Shown piece by piece: positions 8,993 through 19,217 of a DNA stretch of 64,000 bases. A model generated the notes under the pieces. That model worked only from the letters and a program-made list of their open reading frames with translations, had not been told where the DNA came from and did no database searches. The DNA lies in the NCBI RefSeq assembly GCF_038405225.1, contig NZ_CP151657.1, forward strand, positions 2,666,001 through 2,730,000. The letters run 5' to 3'. The first letter of the stretch is position 1, and each line of letters begins with the position of its first letter. This stretch comes from Arthrobacter citreus (GTDB lineage Bacteria; Actinomycetota; Actinomycetes; Actinomycetales; Micrococcaceae). The position numbers were made by a program, and so were the translations under genes.

Positions 8993-10051
8993 TCACAGCG
9001 CACCTTTGCGCCGGGTGGTTCCCCGGACCGCGAACCGCTGCTGCAGCAGCACCGCCACCACAATGATGGCGCCCTTGGCCACCTGCTGCACGGAAGTGTC
9101 CAGATTGTTCTGCGTGAACACGTTGGTGAGGATACTGAACAGCAGCACGCCCAGCACGGTGCCCACGATGGTGCCGCGCCCGCCAATCAGCAGGGTTCCG
9201 CCGACAACGACGGCGGCAATGGAGTCGAGCTCGAACAGCCCGCCGTGCGTGGACGTGCCGGCGGTGGTGCGGCCCAACATCATGACACCGGCGATCCCGA
9301 CCGTGGTTCCGGAGAGCACATACAGCCAGACAATGTGCCGCTTGACCTTGATGCCCGCCAGCCGGGCAGCCTCCAGGTTCCCGCCGATCGCCACCGTGCG
9401 CCGTCCAAACGTGGTCCGGTTGAGCAGGAACCAGCCGGCCGCCGCCACCAGCAGGAAAATCCAGATCAGCAGCGGTACGCCCAGCACGTTGGAGCGCATG
9501 ACGGCGAGGAAGTCCCGTTCGATGACAATCTGCGTGCTCCTTCCGGAGATCAGTTCCGCGGCGCCGCGGGCGGCCACCAGCATGGCCAGGGTGGCGATGA
9601 ACGCCACCACGTTGCCGTAGGCGATGATCACCCCGTTGATCAGCCCCGCGAAGATCCCGACGGCGAGCGCCACCGCCACCATTAGCAGCCAGCTGCTCTC
9701 GGCGGCAGTGCGCTGGACGGCGGCCAGGGACGCAACCACGGTGGTCAGGCCCATGACCGAACCGACCGAGAGGTCAATGCCGCCGGCAGTGATCACAAAG
9801 GTCATGCCCACACAGATCACCCCGATGATCGAGGCGTAGCGCAGGATGGTCAGTGCATTGTCCACGCTGAGGAACCGCTCCCCGCTGGTCACCGCGCCCA
9901 CCACGCACAGCAGCAGCAGGGCAATCACCAGGCCGAGGTTGCGTCCGGCGGACCCTCCAAAGACTCTCCGCAGCGGGTTGGTCCGGGCGGGCCCGACGGC
10001 GTCGGCACCGTCCGCGGCCGGCTCCAGCGCCGTCGTGTTCTGCTCGCTCAC
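8993..10051 (-). CDS. ABC sugar importer permease, RbsC type
   Basis: A 352-residue membrane protein of the BPD_transp_2 family with eight to ten helices; the signature [20 protein letters not shown] (about residues 83-102) is the characteristic RbsC/XylH motif. It starts at GTG 10051, overlapping the TGA stop of the ATPase gene (GTGA), so the two are coupled. It forms the channel for the RbsA-type ATPase upstream and the divergent binding protein at 11743. Confidence 0.9.
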   Translation of the reverse strand: MSEQNTTALEPAADGADAVGPARTNPLRRVFGGSAGRNLGLVIALLLLCVVGAVTSGERFLSVDNALTILRYASIIGVICVGMTFVITAGGIDLSVGSVMGLTTVVASLAAVQRTAAESSWLLMVAVALAVGIFAGLINGVIIAYGNVVAFIATLAMLVAARGAAELISGRSTQIVIERDFLAVMRSNVLGVPLLIWIFLLVAAAGWFLLNRTTFGRRTVAIGGNLEAARLAGIKVKRHIVWLYVLSGTTVGIAGVMMLGRTTAGTSTHGGLFELDSIAAVVVGGTLLIGGRGTIVGTVLGVLLFSILTNVFTQNNLDTSVQQVAKGAIIVVAVLLQQRFAVRGTTRRKGAL

Positions 10052-11580
10052 TGTGCACTTCCTTTCAGGACCAGATCAAGCACGCCGTGCTCGTCAATGT
10101 CGCTTGCGTTCCTGACGGCCAGGACCCGGCCGGCATCCAGCACCAGCACCCGGTCCGCCAGCCCGATGACTTCCTCGATTTCGCTCGAGACCACCACAAT
10201 GGCGACACCGTCGGCGGCCAGCCCGCGGATCAGGGCATAGATCTCCGTTTTGGCGCCAACGTCGACGCCGCGGGTGGGTTCATCCAGCAGCAGTACCCGG
10301 GTGCCGTGAATAAGCCAGCGGGCCAGCAGCACCTTCTGCTGATTGCCTCCGGACAGCGTGCGGGCCGGCCGGTCCGGGTCCTTCGGTTCCACTTGCAGTG
10401 CGGTCATCTGCTGGCGGGCGGCGGCTTTCTCCGCCCGCTCGTTCAACAGGCCGCGGCGGGCAAACCGGGCAAAGGTGGACAGCGTGGCGTTCATAAAAAT
10501 CGGTTTTTCCAGCAGCAGGCCCTGGCTTTTGCGCTCCTCCGGAGACAGACCGACTCCGGCCGCAACTGCGGCGCTGACGGACCCGGGCCGCAGCGTCTTG
10601 TCGCTCACGCTCACTGTTCCGGCTGTGGCTTTTCGCGCCCCGTACACCGTCTCCAGGATTTCCGACCGCCCGGAACCCACCAGCCCGGCAAGTCCCAGGA
10701 CCTCGCCGGCATGCACTGTGAAGCTCACGTCGGCAAAGGATCCGGCCAGGCCCAGCCCCTGCACCTGAAGCATCGCCGGCGCTGCTGACGGTTCCGCGGC
10801 CCGCGGCGGGAACACATTGGCAACATCCCGTCCCGTCATCAGCCGAACCAACTCACTGCGGGTTGCGGCCGCCACCGGCAGCGACGAGGCAGTGCTGTAC
10901 CCGTCCTTAATCACCGAGATCCGGTTGCCGATCTGCCGGATTTCCTCCAGCCGGTGGGAGATGTAAACCACCGCAATCCCCTCAGCGGTCAGCCCCCGGA
11001 TCACCCGGAACAGGTTCGCCACTTCGCCGGAGTCGAGAATGGCGCTGGGCTCGTCCATGATGATGAGCCGGGCGTCGCGGGACAGCGCCCGGGCCAGGCT
11101 GACCACCTGTTTGCCGGCGGCGGACAAGCCGCCCACTTCCGCCGACGGCTGGAGGTTGGAGTGGCCCAGCCGGGCCATGAGCTCGCGGGTCCGGCGCCGG
11201 GCATCCCGGACCCGCAGCACTCCCCCGCGGGAATCCTCATGACCGAGAAAGATGTTCTCGGCAACATTCAGTCCGTCCACCACGTCCAGCTCCTGGTACA
11301 TGGTGGCGATGCCCAGCTCCAGCGCAGCCGTGGGACTGGACAGCTGGACGGGCTGCCCGTTCCAGAAAATGTCGCCGCCGTCGGGCCGGTGCACTCCGGA
11401 CAGAGCCTTGATCAGGGTGGATTTTCCCGCCCCGTTCTGGCCCAGAACACAATGCACTTCCCCGGGCAGCACTTCAAGGTTCACGTCCTTGAGCGCCCGC
11501 ACCCCGGCGAAACTCTTGCTCAGGTTTCGGACTTCAAGCAGCGGTTTCGCGCGGTTGGCTCCGGCGCTGGAGGCTTCCAT
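10048..11580 (-). CDS. ABC sugar importer ATPase, RbsA type (two nucleotide-binding domains)
   Basis: A protein of about 510 residues with two fused ATPase domains. The first has Walker [13 protein letters not shown] and signature LSAAGKQ; the second has the degenerate Walker A GLVGSGRSEILE and a clean LSGGNQQK signature, the normal pattern for RbsA/XylG/MglA proteins. ATG 11580 (MEASSAGANRAKP) is the preferred start; starts at 11592 and 11598 would add four or six residues. It drives uptake through the RbsC-type permease. The binding-protein gene diverges from it over a 162-bp control region. Confidence 0.9.
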   Translation of the reverse strand: MEASSAGANRAKPLLEVRNLSKSFAGVRALKDVNLEVLPGEVHCVLGQNGAGKSTLIKALSGVHRPDGGDIFWNGQPVQLSSPTAALELGIATMYQELDVVDGLNVAENIFLGHEDSRGGVLRVRDARRRTRELMARLGHSNLQPSAEVGGLSAAGKQVVSLARALSRDARLIIMDEPSAILDSGEVANLFRVIRGLTAEGIAVVYISHRLEEIRQIGNRISVIKDGYSTASSLPVAAATRSELVRLMTGRDVANVFPPRAAEPSAAPAMLQVQGLGLAGSFADVSFTVHAGEVLGLAGLVGSGRSEILETVYGARKATAGTVSVSDKTLRPGSVSAAVAAGVGLSPEERKSQGLLLEKPIFMNATLSTFARFARRGLLNERAEKAAARQQMTALQVEPKDPDRPARTLSGGNQQKVLLARWLIHGTRVLLLDEPTRGVDVGAKTEIYALIRGLAADGVAIVVVSSEIEEVIGLADRVLVLDAGRVLAVRNASDIDEHGVLDLVLKGSAQ

Positions 11581-11705
11581 GCGACGGAGCATACACACTT
11601 ACGTCGATCATCAGTAGGATGCTGGCGATTCTTCGCCGGACTTCTGTTACTGTGGCGGCCATCACAAAGAGGTGCAGGGCATGGATGGGGCCGCCTACTG
11701 CTTCT

Positions 11706-11718
11706 CTTCGCAGCGAAG
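11706..11718. promoter_or_regulatory. perfect palindrome in divergent sugar promoter region
   Basis: CTTCGCAGCGAAG is a perfect 13-bp palindrome 24 bp ahead of the binding-protein start codon, in the region shared by the divergent ATPase and binding-protein genes. It is a candidate operator, possibly for the ROK regulator; this is inference only. Confidence 0.35.
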
Positions 11719-11742
11719 CATTTATTTTCGGAGGAGAAATCC

Positions 11743-12792
11743 ATGCAGACAGCACACGCAACCGGCCGGAAGCAGCTCCTGACCACCGCGGCATTCATCG
11801 CCGTTGGCGGACTGGTCCTCACCGCCTGCTCGCCCGGCGAGGAGGAATCCAACAGCGAACCCACCAACAACTCCGTGGAAGGCAACCAGGCCGAGGGCGA
11901 CTCCGTCACCATCGGCTTCTCCGGTCCTGCCGCTGACCACGGCTGGCTCGGTGCCATCAACTCCGCGGCGCTGGCGGAAGCCGAGAAGTACCCCGATATC
12001 GAGCTGCGGGTGGCTGAAGGCACCAATGACGCCAACCTGCAGATCAGCCAAGTGGAGCAGTTCATCAACGACCGGGTGGACGCCATTGTGCTGCTGCCAA
12101 CCGACGGCGCGGCACTGACCGACGTCGCAACCCGGGCGATGGAGGCGGGCATTCCCGTGATCAACGTGGACCGGGAATTCTCCAGCCCGTTTGCCGCGCG
12201 CACCACGGTTTTGGGCGACAACTACGGCATGGGCGTCAGCGCCGGCACGTACGTCTGCGAGCAGGTGGGCGATCAGCCCGACGCCGTCGTCGCCGAAGTG
12301 GCCGGCATTGATTCGCTGCCGCTGACGCAGGACCGCAGCCAGGGATTCAAGGACGCGCTGGAGTCCTGCGGGCTGGAGGTCAGCAACCGGGTGGCCGCTG
12401 ACTTCACGGTTCAGGGCGGGGAGGCCGCGGCTTCCCAGCTGCTCTCGGCTGCGCCGGAAATTGATGCCCTGTGGAATCATGACGACGACCAGGGCATCGG
12501 GGTGCTGGCAGCCATCGATGCCGCGGGCCGGGACGAGTTCATCATGGTGGGCGGTGCCGGCTCGGCAAACGCCATGCGGGAGATTGAGGCCGGTGACGGT
12601 GTCCTAAAGGCCACCATCATCTATCCGCACACCCAGGCCGCGGACGGAATCCGGCTGGCCCGGCTGTTGGTGCAGGACAAGGCGATGAGTGACCTGGTGG
12701 AAATCGAGGTGCCCAATAGGGTGGTCCTGAACGCCCCGGTGGTGACCTCGGAGAACGTGGACCAGTACCTGCCCACCGCGTTCGAGTCCTGA
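11743..12792 (+). CDS. ribose-type sugar-binding lipoprotein
   Basis: A 349-residue periplasmic-binding-protein-like (Peripla_BP_4) protein. ATG 11743 follows a GGAGGAGAA ribosome site; the signal peptide ends in the lipobox VLTAC with Cys29. The mature protein has the family pattern TIGFSGPAADHGWLGAIN and VEQFINDRVDAIVLLPTDG. It is transcribed away from its ATPase/permease genes. The ligand is a monosaccharide of the ribose, galactose or xylose type; the exact one cannot be told. Confidence 0.9.
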   Translation: MQTAHATGRKQLLTTAAFIAVGGLVLTACSPGEEESNSEPTNNSVEGNQAEGDSVTIGFSGPAADHGWLGAINSAALAEAEKYPDIELRVAEGTNDANLQISQVEQFINDRVDAIVLLPTDGAALTDVATRAMEAGIPVINVDREFSSPFAARTTVLGDNYGMGVSAGTYVCEQVGDQPDAVVAEVAGIDSLPLTQDRSQGFKDALESCGLEVSNRVAADFTVQGGEAAASQLLSAAPEIDALWNHDDDQGIGVLAAIDAAGRDEFIMVGGAGSANAMREIEAGDGVLKATIIYPHTQAADGIRLARLLVQDKAMSDLVEIEVPNRVVLNAPVVTSENVDQYLPTAFES

Positions 12793-12825
12793 CCTCCAGC
12801 ATGAGGTCGGCGGCGCCGTCGGACT

Positions 12826-13206
12826 CTAAGCTCCGGCGGCGCCGCCGGCGGCACGCGCGGCACCGTTAGCGGCTGACGCGGAACGGACCAGGATCACCGT
12901 CTCAACAATGAGCGCCAGAAAGGCTGCTCCGGTACCCCAACCACCGCCCGCCACGAACTGCACCACCACGGCAGCCAGCACGCCGGCAGCCGCAGCTGGC
13001 CACATTTTTTTCACCACCGGAAGGGCAGCGCGGTGCCCGGCAACCCAGGCCTCGTCGGAGGCCTTCGTGTGCCGGGTACGGATCCCGGCGGAACCGTTTC
13101 TGCCAATCAGCCCGTCAGCTGCCTGCCGCGTGACGGCAATGCAGAGGCCCGGCAGGAAAACCAGCACGAACAGCAGCGGAATCAGTCCGCCGAACTCCTC
13201 AGACAT
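12826..13206 (-). CDS. SdpI-like small membrane protein
   Basis: A 126-residue protein with three predicted membrane helices. The middle segment RHTKASDEAWVAGHRAALP matches the conserved SdpI/YhfL-family segment between helices, in which a DEAW-AGHRAA pattern is typical. SdpI of Bacillus is an immunity protein, but most actinobacterial relatives have no known role. The C-terminus is a low-complexity Ala/Gly tail. It stands alone between two sugar-transport clusters and converges on the binding-protein gene. Confidence 0.6.
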   Translation of the reverse strand: MSEEFGGLIPLLFVLVFLPGLCIAVTRQAADGLIGRNGSAGIRTRHTKASDEAWVAGHRAALPVVKKMWPAAAAGVLAAVVVQFVAGGGWGTGAAFLALIVETVILVRSASAANGAARAAGGAAGA

Positions 13207-13295
13207 AGCCCACCGCCCCTCCGCTGCTCAAGAGCATTCGGACCGGAACGGCAGTTTTCCCCAGAGTCATGCCCCGAAACTACCGGAATTCGAAC

Positions 13296-14501
13296 CTAGC
13301 GCGCGCTGCGCCGCCGGCTGAACCCGAATGCCACAGCGGCCAGGAGCACCAGACCCTTGATGATCTGCTGCCACGCCGCGTCCACGGAGAGGATGGACAG
13401 GCCCTGGTTCAGTACGCCCATCACCAGGCCGCCGATCACCGCGCCGATCACGGTCCCGACGCCGCCCTGCACGGAAGCTCCGCCGATAAACACTGCGGCA
13501 ATCGCATCGAGCTCGAACCCGCCACCGGCCGAGGCCACCGCTCCCCCGGCGCGGGCGGTGCTGACCACGCCTGCCAGCCCGGCAAGGAAGCCCATGTTCA
13601 CGAAGATAAAGAAGTTCACCCACTGGGTCTTCACCCCGGACATCATGGCCGCGTTCAGGTTCCCGCCCATGGCGTAGATATGCCGGCCGAAGACGGTCCG
13701 GGTCAGCAGGAACGAGTACGCCAGCACCAGCACGGCCAGCACGATCAGGATGATGGGAGTGCCCCGGTTGTACGCCAGCAGGTAGCACAGGTACATGATG
13801 GCAACCACGGCAATGCCGATCTTGAACCAGAAGGACACGCTGCGTTCGCGCGGCAGGCCCAGCCGCTGCAGGTCGGCGCGGGCCTTGAGCTGCTGCACGA
13901 TCACCGCCACCGAGGCAATGGCCCCGATGCCCAAGGTGATGAGGTCCGGGGTGCCGGTGGAGGGCAGGGTGCCGGAGCCGATCGCGTTGAACGGGCGGGG
14001 CAGGCCGCTGACTGTGCCGCCGGTGAGCAACACCAGGGCCACGCCGCGGAAGATGAGCATCCCGGCCAGCGTCACAATAAAGGCGGGTATCCCCACAAAC
14101 GCCACCCAGAAGCCTTGCCATGCACCGATCACGGCGCCGACGGCGAGCGAGAGGACAACGGCACCCCACCAGGGCAGTCCCCAGTTGTTCATGGACAGCG
14201 CGGCCACGGCACCGACCACTGCCACCACCGATCCCACGGACAGGTCGATGTGCCCGGCAATGATCACCATGACCATGCCGATGGCCAGGATCAGCACGTA
14301 GGCGTTCTGCTGGATCAGGTTGGAGACGTTGCCGGGATACAGCAGCCGTCCGCCGGTGAGGACTTGGAAAAGCAGGATGATGACGACGAGCGCGGCGAGG
14401 ATGCCGTACTGCCGCAGGTCCACACGGAGTCGCTTTTTCGACGTCGCCGTCGGGCGCGGCGGGAGCGGTGCCTTCGCCTGTTCTGGAGTGGTGGTGGTCA
14501 T
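13296..14501 (-). CDS. mmsB: multiple-monosaccharide ABC importer permease (GguB/MmsB type)
   Basis: A 401-residue permease with about ten helices and the BPD_transp_2 signature [20 protein letters not shown] (about 96-115). The length and linkage with a GguA-type ATPase and ChvE-type binding protein place it in the GguB/MmsB group rather than RbsC. The first 30 residues are cytoplasmic and proline/lysine rich. It overlaps the ATPase gene by four bases and ends the operon. Confidence 0.85.
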   Translation of the reverse strand: MTTTTPEQAKAPLPPRPTATSKKRLRVDLRQYGILAALVVIILLFQVLTGGRLLYPGNVSNLIQQNAYVLILAIGMVMVIIAGHIDLSVGSVVAVVGAVAALSMNNWGLPWWGAVVLSLAVGAVIGAWQGFWVAFVGIPAFIVTLAGMLIFRGVALVLLTGGTVSGLPRPFNAIGSGTLPSTGTPDLITLGIGAIASVAVIVQQLKARADLQRLGLPRERSVSFWFKIGIAVVAIMYLCYLLAYNRGTPIILIVLAVLVLAYSFLLTRTVFGRHIYAMGGNLNAAMMSGVKTQWVNFFIFVNMGFLAGLAGVVSTARAGGAVASAGGGFELDAIAAVFIGGASVQGGVGTVIGAVIGGLVMGVLNQGLSILSVDAAWQQIIKGLVLLAAVAFGFSRRRSAR

Positions 14502-16072
14502 GGTGCTTGTACTCCTTGGGTTCGGGCTGCGGTCATGTGGCGCATCAGTTCTTCCTGTGTGGCATCGGCGCGCTGCACCTCGGCATTGAGCCGGCCTTCG
14601 GCAATGGTGTAGATGCGGTCGGCGAGCCCGATCAGTTCGGGCAGTTCACTGGAAATGACAATGACGGCTTTGCCCTGCGCCGCCATTTCGTTGATGATTC
14701 CGTAAATTTCAAACTTGGCGCCGACGTCGATCCCGCGCGTCGGCTCGTCGAGGATCAGCACCTCGGGACCGGAATAGATCCACTTGCTGAGCACGACTTT
14801 CTGCTGGTTCCCGCCGGAGAGGTTTCCGACGAGCGAGGACACGTTGGGTGTCTTGATGTTCATCTGCTGCCGGTAGTCATCGGCGACACCGTATTCCCGG
14901 TTGCGGTCGATGATGCCCAGCCGGGCGAGTTTCCCCAGGGCCGCGGCCGAGACGTTTACCACCACACTGCCGATCAGGTTCAGTCCGTAGCGCTTGCGGT
15001 CTTCACTGACGTAGGCAATGCCGTTGCGGATCGCCTCGCCCACGGTGCGGGTGCGGATTTCCTTCCCGTCCTTGTAGACCGTGCCGGAGATGCCGCTGCC
15101 GTAGGAACGGCCGAAAATGCTCATCGCCAGTTCGGTGCGGCCGGCACCCATCAGCCCCGCGAAACCGACAATTTCACCGGCACGGACGGAGAAGGACGCG
15201 TTGTCCACGACCACGCGGTCCACGTCGATCGGGTGGTGCACCGTCCAGTTCTCGACCCGGAATTTCTCCGCGCCGATGTTCGGTTCGCGCGGCGGAAACT
15301 GAGAATCCAACGGCCGGCCGACCATGGCCCGGATGATGCGGGTTTCAATGTCGTTGGTGTCGGTGACCGGGAAGGTTTCGATGGTGCGGCCGTCGCGGAT
15401 CACGGTAACCGTGTCGGCGATGGCACGGATTTCGTTGAGCTTGTGGGAAATGATGATCGAGGTGATGCCCTGGTCGCGGAGCTGCGCGATCAGCCCCAGC
15501 AGGTGCGCCGAGTCGCCGTCGTTCAGGGCGGCCGTCGGCTCGTCCAGGATGAGGATCTTCACTTCCTTGGAGAGCGCCTTGGCAATTTCCACCAGCTGCT
15601 GCTTGCCCACGCCCAGCTCAAGGACCTTCGTGGCCGGGCTTTCATCCAGCCCCACCCGCTCCAGCAGTGCTGCAGCCTCCAAGTTGGTCCGGTTCCAGTC
15701 GATCACGCCGCCGCGGGCAACTTCGTTGCCCAGGAAGATGTTCTCGGCGATGGACAGGTACGGACTCAGCGCCAGCTCCTGGTGGATGATCACGATCCCG
15801 TCCCGCTCGCTGTCGTTGATCGACCCGTAGCTGACTTTTTTGCCGTCCAGCGTGATGGTGCCCTCGAAGCTGCCGTGCGGGTACACGCCGCTGAGGACCT
15901 TCATCAGGGTGGATTTGCCGGCGCCGTTTTCGCCGCAGATGGCGTGCACGCCCCCGCGCTCAACATCCACCGAAACGCCGTCGAGCGCTTTGATGCCGTT
16001 GAACTCCTTCACAATGCCGTTCATGGAGAGGATGACGTCATTCATGCCGTTCTCGTTTCGGTACAGGGACAA
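14498..16072 (-). CDS. mmsA: multiple-monosaccharide ABC importer ATPase (GguA/MmsA type)
   Basis: A 524-residue double ATPase. The first domain has [12 protein letters not shown] and the Walker [13 protein letters not shown]; the second has the altered Walker [13 protein letters not shown], the [14 protein letters not shown] signature and [15 protein letters not shown], the standard arrangement in this family. The ATG at 16072 begins [19 protein letters not shown]; an internal Met10 could also serve. It lies between the binding-protein and permease genes in one operon. Confidence 0.88.
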   Translation of the reverse strand: MSLYRNENGMNDVILSMNGIVKEFNGIKALDGVSVDVERGGVHAICGENGAGKSTLMKVLSGVYPHGSFEGTITLDGKKVSYGSINDSERDGIVIIHQELALSPYLSIAENIFLGNEVARGGVIDWNRTNLEAAALLERVGLDESPATKVLELGVGKQQLVEIAKALSKEVKILILDEPTAALNDGDSAHLLGLIAQLRDQGITSIIISHKLNEIRAIADTVTVIRDGRTIETFPVTDTNDIETRIIRAMVGRPLDSQFPPREPNIGAEKFRVENWTVHHPIDVDRVVVDNASFSVRAGEIVGFAGLMGAGRTELAMSIFGRSYGSGISGTVYKDGKEIRTRTVGEAIRNGIAYVSEDRKRYGLNLIGSVVVNVSAAALGKLARLGIIDRNREYGVADDYRQQMNIKTPNVSSLVGNLSGGNQQKVVLSKWIYSGPEVLILDEPTRGIDVGAKFEIYGIINEMAAQGKAVIVISSELPELIGLADRIYTIAEGRLNAEVQRADATQEELMRHMTAARTQGVQAP

Positions 16073-16125
16073 AGCGGGGCGCGGACCTGCCGCGCCCCGC
16101 TTATGTCGTAAGGAAGGTCGCGAGC

Positions 16126-17247
16126 TTAGAGTCCGACGTCGCCGGCGCTGACGAAGCCCGAGTCCACCAGCGTTGTCTGCACGTCATCCTTGGTGACCAC
16201 GACCGGGTCCAGGATGTAGGTGGGAACCACCTTGACCCCGTTGTCGTACGTTTCGGTGTCGTTGACCTCAGGATCTTCCCCGGCCACGAGCGCATCAATC
16301 ATGGTTTCCACCTGTGCGCCGAGTTCGCGGGTGTCCTTCCAGACGGTCATCGACTGGCGGTCGGCGAGCAGCGCCTTCACGGCGGCGACGTCGGCGTCCT
16401 GGCCGGTGATGAGCGGCCAGTCGGTGCCGGGCGTGTAGCCGGCACCGTCCAGCGAGGCTTCAATACCCAGCGCCAGGCTGTCATTGGGCGAAAGCACGAC
16501 GTCGACCTTGTCACCGCCGGTGTAGAAGGACTGGAGCCGGTTGTCCATCTCTGCCTGCGCGTCGACGGACTGCCAGCCGAGGATGCCGATGGAGGTCCAC
16601 TCGTCATTGCTGGCCGGGGACTTGCCGGAGGGAACCACCAGCTGGCCCTTCTCCACGTAGGGAAGCAGCACGTCCCAGGCGCCGCCGAAGAAGAAGGACG
16701 CGTTGTTGTCGTCCGGGCTGCCGGCGAAGGGTTCAAGGTTGAACGGGCCCTTGCCCTCTGCCAGTCCGAGCTGCTCTTCGAGGAACTCGCCCTGCAGCTG
16801 GCCAACCTTGTAATTGTCGAACGTGGCGTAGTAGTCCACCGCGTCGGTGCCGTTGATCAGGCGGTCGTAAGCAATAACGGTGACGTCCTGCTCCTTGGCG
16901 CTCTCCAGGGTGGGGCCGAGGGTTTTGCCGTCAATGGCCGCAACCACGAGGATCTTCGCCCCGCCGGCAACCTGGTTCTGGATCTGGCTGATCTGCTGGT
17001 CCGTCTTGTCATCGGCGTACTGCAGGTCCACGCTGCAGCCCTTGGCCTTGAGTTTTTCCTCCAGGCCCTCGCCGTCGTTGATCCACCGCTCCAGGCTGCG
17101 GGTAGGCATTGAAATTCCGACGTTGCACTCGGCGGCATCGCCTTCGCCGCCTGAATCGGATGAACCGGCCGGGGCGCAGGCCGACATCCCGGCCGCGAGT
17201 CCGAGGGTAAGAAAGAGGGTCGAAACGTGCTTGATTCGGGTCATCAT
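16126..17247 (-). CDS. chvE: ChvE-type multiple sugar-binding lipoprotein
   Basis: A 373-residue binding protein with a lipoprotein signal (lipobox GMSAC, Cys24) and the ChvE-group pattern [19 protein letters not shown] at about 43-61, then [19 protein letters not shown]. ChvE proteins bind several aldoses such as galactose, glucose, arabinose and xylose. It is first in the operon with the GguA/GguB-type genes, which fixes its role as their ligand receptor. A 253-bp upstream region with repeated sequence probably carries the promoter. Confidence 0.88.
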   Translation of the reverse strand: MMTRIKHVSTLFLTLGLAAGMSACAPAGSSDSGGEGDAAECNVGISMPTRSLERWINDGEGLEEKLKAKGCSVDLQYADDKTDQQISQIQNQVAGGAKILVVAAIDGKTLGPTLESAKEQDVTVIAYDRLINGTDAVDYYATFDNYKVGQLQGEFLEEQLGLAEGKGPFNLEPFAGSPDDNNASFFFGGAWDVLLPYVEKGQLVVPSGKSPASNDEWTSIGILGWQSVDAQAEMDNRLQSFYTGGDKVDVVLSPNDSLALGIEASLDGAGYTPGTDWPLITGQDADVAAVKALLADRQSMTVWKDTRELGAQVETMIDALVAGEDPEVNDTETYDNGVKVVPTYILDPVVVTKDDVQTTLVDSGFVSAGDVGL

Positions 17248-17289
17248 TGAGCCTTCGAAAAGGATCCGCCTGCTGCTGGGTCTTGGGCC

Positions 17290-17314
17290 GACCGTCGCGG
17301 AGTTGCAGGCGGGG
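17290..17314. repeat. 25-bp direct repeat upstream of chvE, copy A
   Basis: The unit GACCGTCGCGGA-N-TTGCAGGCGGGG matches 17378-17402 with one mismatch in 25, at 88-bp spacing. A short CGCTGTAG word also repeats nearby (17318 and 17353). It may be a regulatory repeat of the chvE operon or a duplicated promoter segment. Confidence 0.6.
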
Positions 17315-17377
17315 CCACGCTGTAGTGCTTAGGCTGGATCGGACGGGTACAACGCTGTAGCGCCACCGTGACGGAGC

Positions 17378-17402
17378 GACCGTCGCGGATTTGCAGGCGG
17401 GG
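17378..17402. repeat. 25-bp direct repeat upstream of chvE, copy B
   Basis: Second copy of the unit at 17290-17314, differing at one position. Both lie in the intergenic region between the chvE operon and the AraC regulator gene, whose 3' end faces chvE. Confidence 0.6.
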
Positions 17403-17500
17403 ACAACAATCCCACTGTGGAGCCCGGTAGGCAAGCAAAGTTATCTAATCGCAACGCCCGCCCGGCTCGGGTGGCGCATTCTCCGAGGTTGCGGACTGTT

Positions 17501-18376
17501 TCACCCGGCGGTTTGGGCGGTCCCCGGACCTGCTGACCGCCGGTAGCCGCTGGGCGTGAAACCCAGGACCTCACGGAAAGCGGCAGCCAGGTGGGCGTGG
17601 TCGGCGTAGCCCAGCTCGGCGGCGATGTCCGCAATGACGGCTCCGGGTTCGGTCCGCAGCCGCTCTGCCGCTTCCTGCAGCCGGTAGCGGCGGATCATGG
17701 CCAGCGGCGGCAGCCCAACGTGGCGCCGGGCCAGGCGCTGCAGGGTGCGGGCCGAGACGCCCAGCCGCTCCGCCGCTTCGTCAACACGGGTCAGCGACGG
17801 GTCGGTCCGGATCAGGTCTTCCAGGCTGTTGGCGAGTTGGGCCTCAGCTGCCGGCACGGGAACTCGGACCTCCAGCCAGCGGACGACGACGGCGGCAGCA
17901 CGGGCGTGACGGGTATCGCCGCTGTTTCGCTCGCCGTCGTCTCCGGCGCCGCCGTCGTCATCAGCCTTGCCCTCGTTCATCTCTCCGCCGCCTGCTGGGC
18001 TCATCGCCGCCACAACCGCGGCGTGCAGGTCCGGAGCCGGGAAGTCGATTTCGAGATCCCGCAGCGCGCCCGGATCGGAGGTGAAGGCCGGCACTGCGGC
18101 GGGGCGCAGCAGTACGCCGAAAGCCCACCCGTGACCGCTTAGATCGCGGTGTGAGCGCCGGGTCGCCGGACCGGAAAGGGTGACACCCTCCGGCTGCACA
18201 ACGAAGTTCAGGGCCGGGAACGGCAGGATCTCCTGGCGCGAGACAACGCCGGGGGCAAGGTTCCATTCCGGAATCCAGAACCAGCGGACCCGGTCTTCCA
18301 GCTCCAGCGGCGGAGGCATGCGGCGGAAGGCGGGCAGTCGGGCCGGATAGAGCATGCCGCGCCATAACCCGTCCAC
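17501..18376 (-). CDS. AraC family transcriptional regulator
   Basis: A 291-residue regulator with a C-terminal AraC double helix-turn-helix (about 195-285: VDEAAERLGVSARTLQRLARR, then IADIAAELGYADHAHLAAAFR and the FTPSGYRR ending). The N-terminal sensor part (about 20-125) is of the DUF6597-like type. An acidic Gly/Asp/Glu-rich stretch (about 128-152) forms an odd low-complexity linker. It diverges from the VOC gene at 18489 over 112 bp and probably controls it; no ligand can be named. Confidence 0.85.
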   Translation of the reverse strand: MDGLWRGMLYPARLPAFRRMPPPLELEDRVRWFWIPEWNLAPGVVSRQEILPFPALNFVVQPEGVTLSGPATRRSHRDLSGHGWAFGVLLRPAAVPAFTSDPGALRDLEIDFPAPDLHAAVVAAMSPAGGGEMNEGKADDDGGAGDDGERNSGDTRHARAAAVVVRWLEVRVPVPAAEAQLANSLEDLIRTDPSLTRVDEAAERLGVSARTLQRLARRHVGLPPLAMIRRYRLQEAAERLRTEPGAVIADIAAELGYADHAHLAAAFREVLGFTPSGYRRSAGPGTAQTAG

Positions 18377-18488
18377 GGTTCCTCTCCTTTCCTGTTGCTG
18401 TTCCTGTTGCGAACTGAAAGCTGTGTTGGATTAGCGGCTGTCGCGAATCTTCAAGCTGCGGCCGGCACATGCTGCCTAGCCTGACACT

Positions 18489-19016
18489 ATGACTACTTCA
18501 GAGAACACTTCCAGCACTGACCAGAACACCGTGGGAGCCACCGGGGCGCACACCACCAACGGTCTTCCGCACGGTTCCACCACTCTTACCCCGTTCTTGG
18601 TGGTTCCGGGAGCCCGGGAGGCCCTTGATTTTTACCGGGATGTTTTTGGTGCCCGGGTGGTCGATGTTACCGAGATGGGCGGCGTCGTCGTGCACGCTGA
18701 CTTGGACTTCGGCACCGGCCGGATGCAGCTGGGCGAACCGAGCCCGGACTACGGATTGGTGCCGCCGCCCGCAGGCGACGGGGACTGCTATTCGATGGGC
18801 CTGTATTGCCCCAACGTGAACGACGTTGTGGCGCGCGCCGAAGCGGCCGGCGCCGTGATCCGTGAACCGCTGACCACCTTTGTCAGCGGTGACCGGTATG
18901 CCAGCATCCGCGATCCGTTCGGTGTGCGCTGGTCCGTGCTCACCCGGGTGGAGGACCTGTCCGAGGAGGAAAGCGCGCGACGGGTGGCCGAGTGGGCAGC
19001 AGCGCAGGGCTCCTGA
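18489..19016 (+). CDS. VOC family protein (PhnB/glyoxalase-like)
   Basis: A 175-residue protein with a Thr/Ser-rich N-terminal 30 residues and then the VOC fold (TPFLVVPGAREALDFYRDVF at about 37-56; later YASIRDPFGVRWSVLTR). It is similar in kind to, but not a copy of, the VOC protein at 6572. The C-terminal EESARRVAEWAAA helix is common in this branch. It diverges from the AraC regulator, which is its likely controller. Substrate unknown. Confidence 0.8.
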   Translation: MTTSENTSSTDQNTVGATGAHTTNGLPHGSTTLTPFLVVPGAREALDFYRDVFGARVVDVTEMGGVVVHADLDFGTGRMQLGEPSPDYGLVPPPAGDGDCYSMGLYCPNVNDVVARAEAAGAVIREPLTTFVSGDRYASIRDPFGVRWSVLTRVEDLSEEESARRVAEWAAAQGS

Positions 19017-19217
19017 CACCGTAAACGCCCTCTTCCGTAAAACGTTTCCCTGACTTCTGAGCTTCAACCACAACAATGAGAACCCGAATTTACCCATAAC
19101 TGTGGTGAATATGGCCCTGCCATGATGGACTAAGACGCGGCAAATAATATCGGGAGATCCCAAATCCAGTAACGCAGAGGGATGCTAAGCGGCCTGTTCG
19201 GGTTCAAAGGAGACGCC

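Noticed and set aside
7773-9620. 615-residue plus-strand open frame
   Set aside because: Antisense to the ROK and RbsC-type genes; His/Gln/Arg/Pro-rich composition is that of a shadow frame.
14468-16111. 547-residue plus-strand open frame
   Set aside because: Antisense to the GguA-type ATPase gene; its translation is low-complexity and matches no family.
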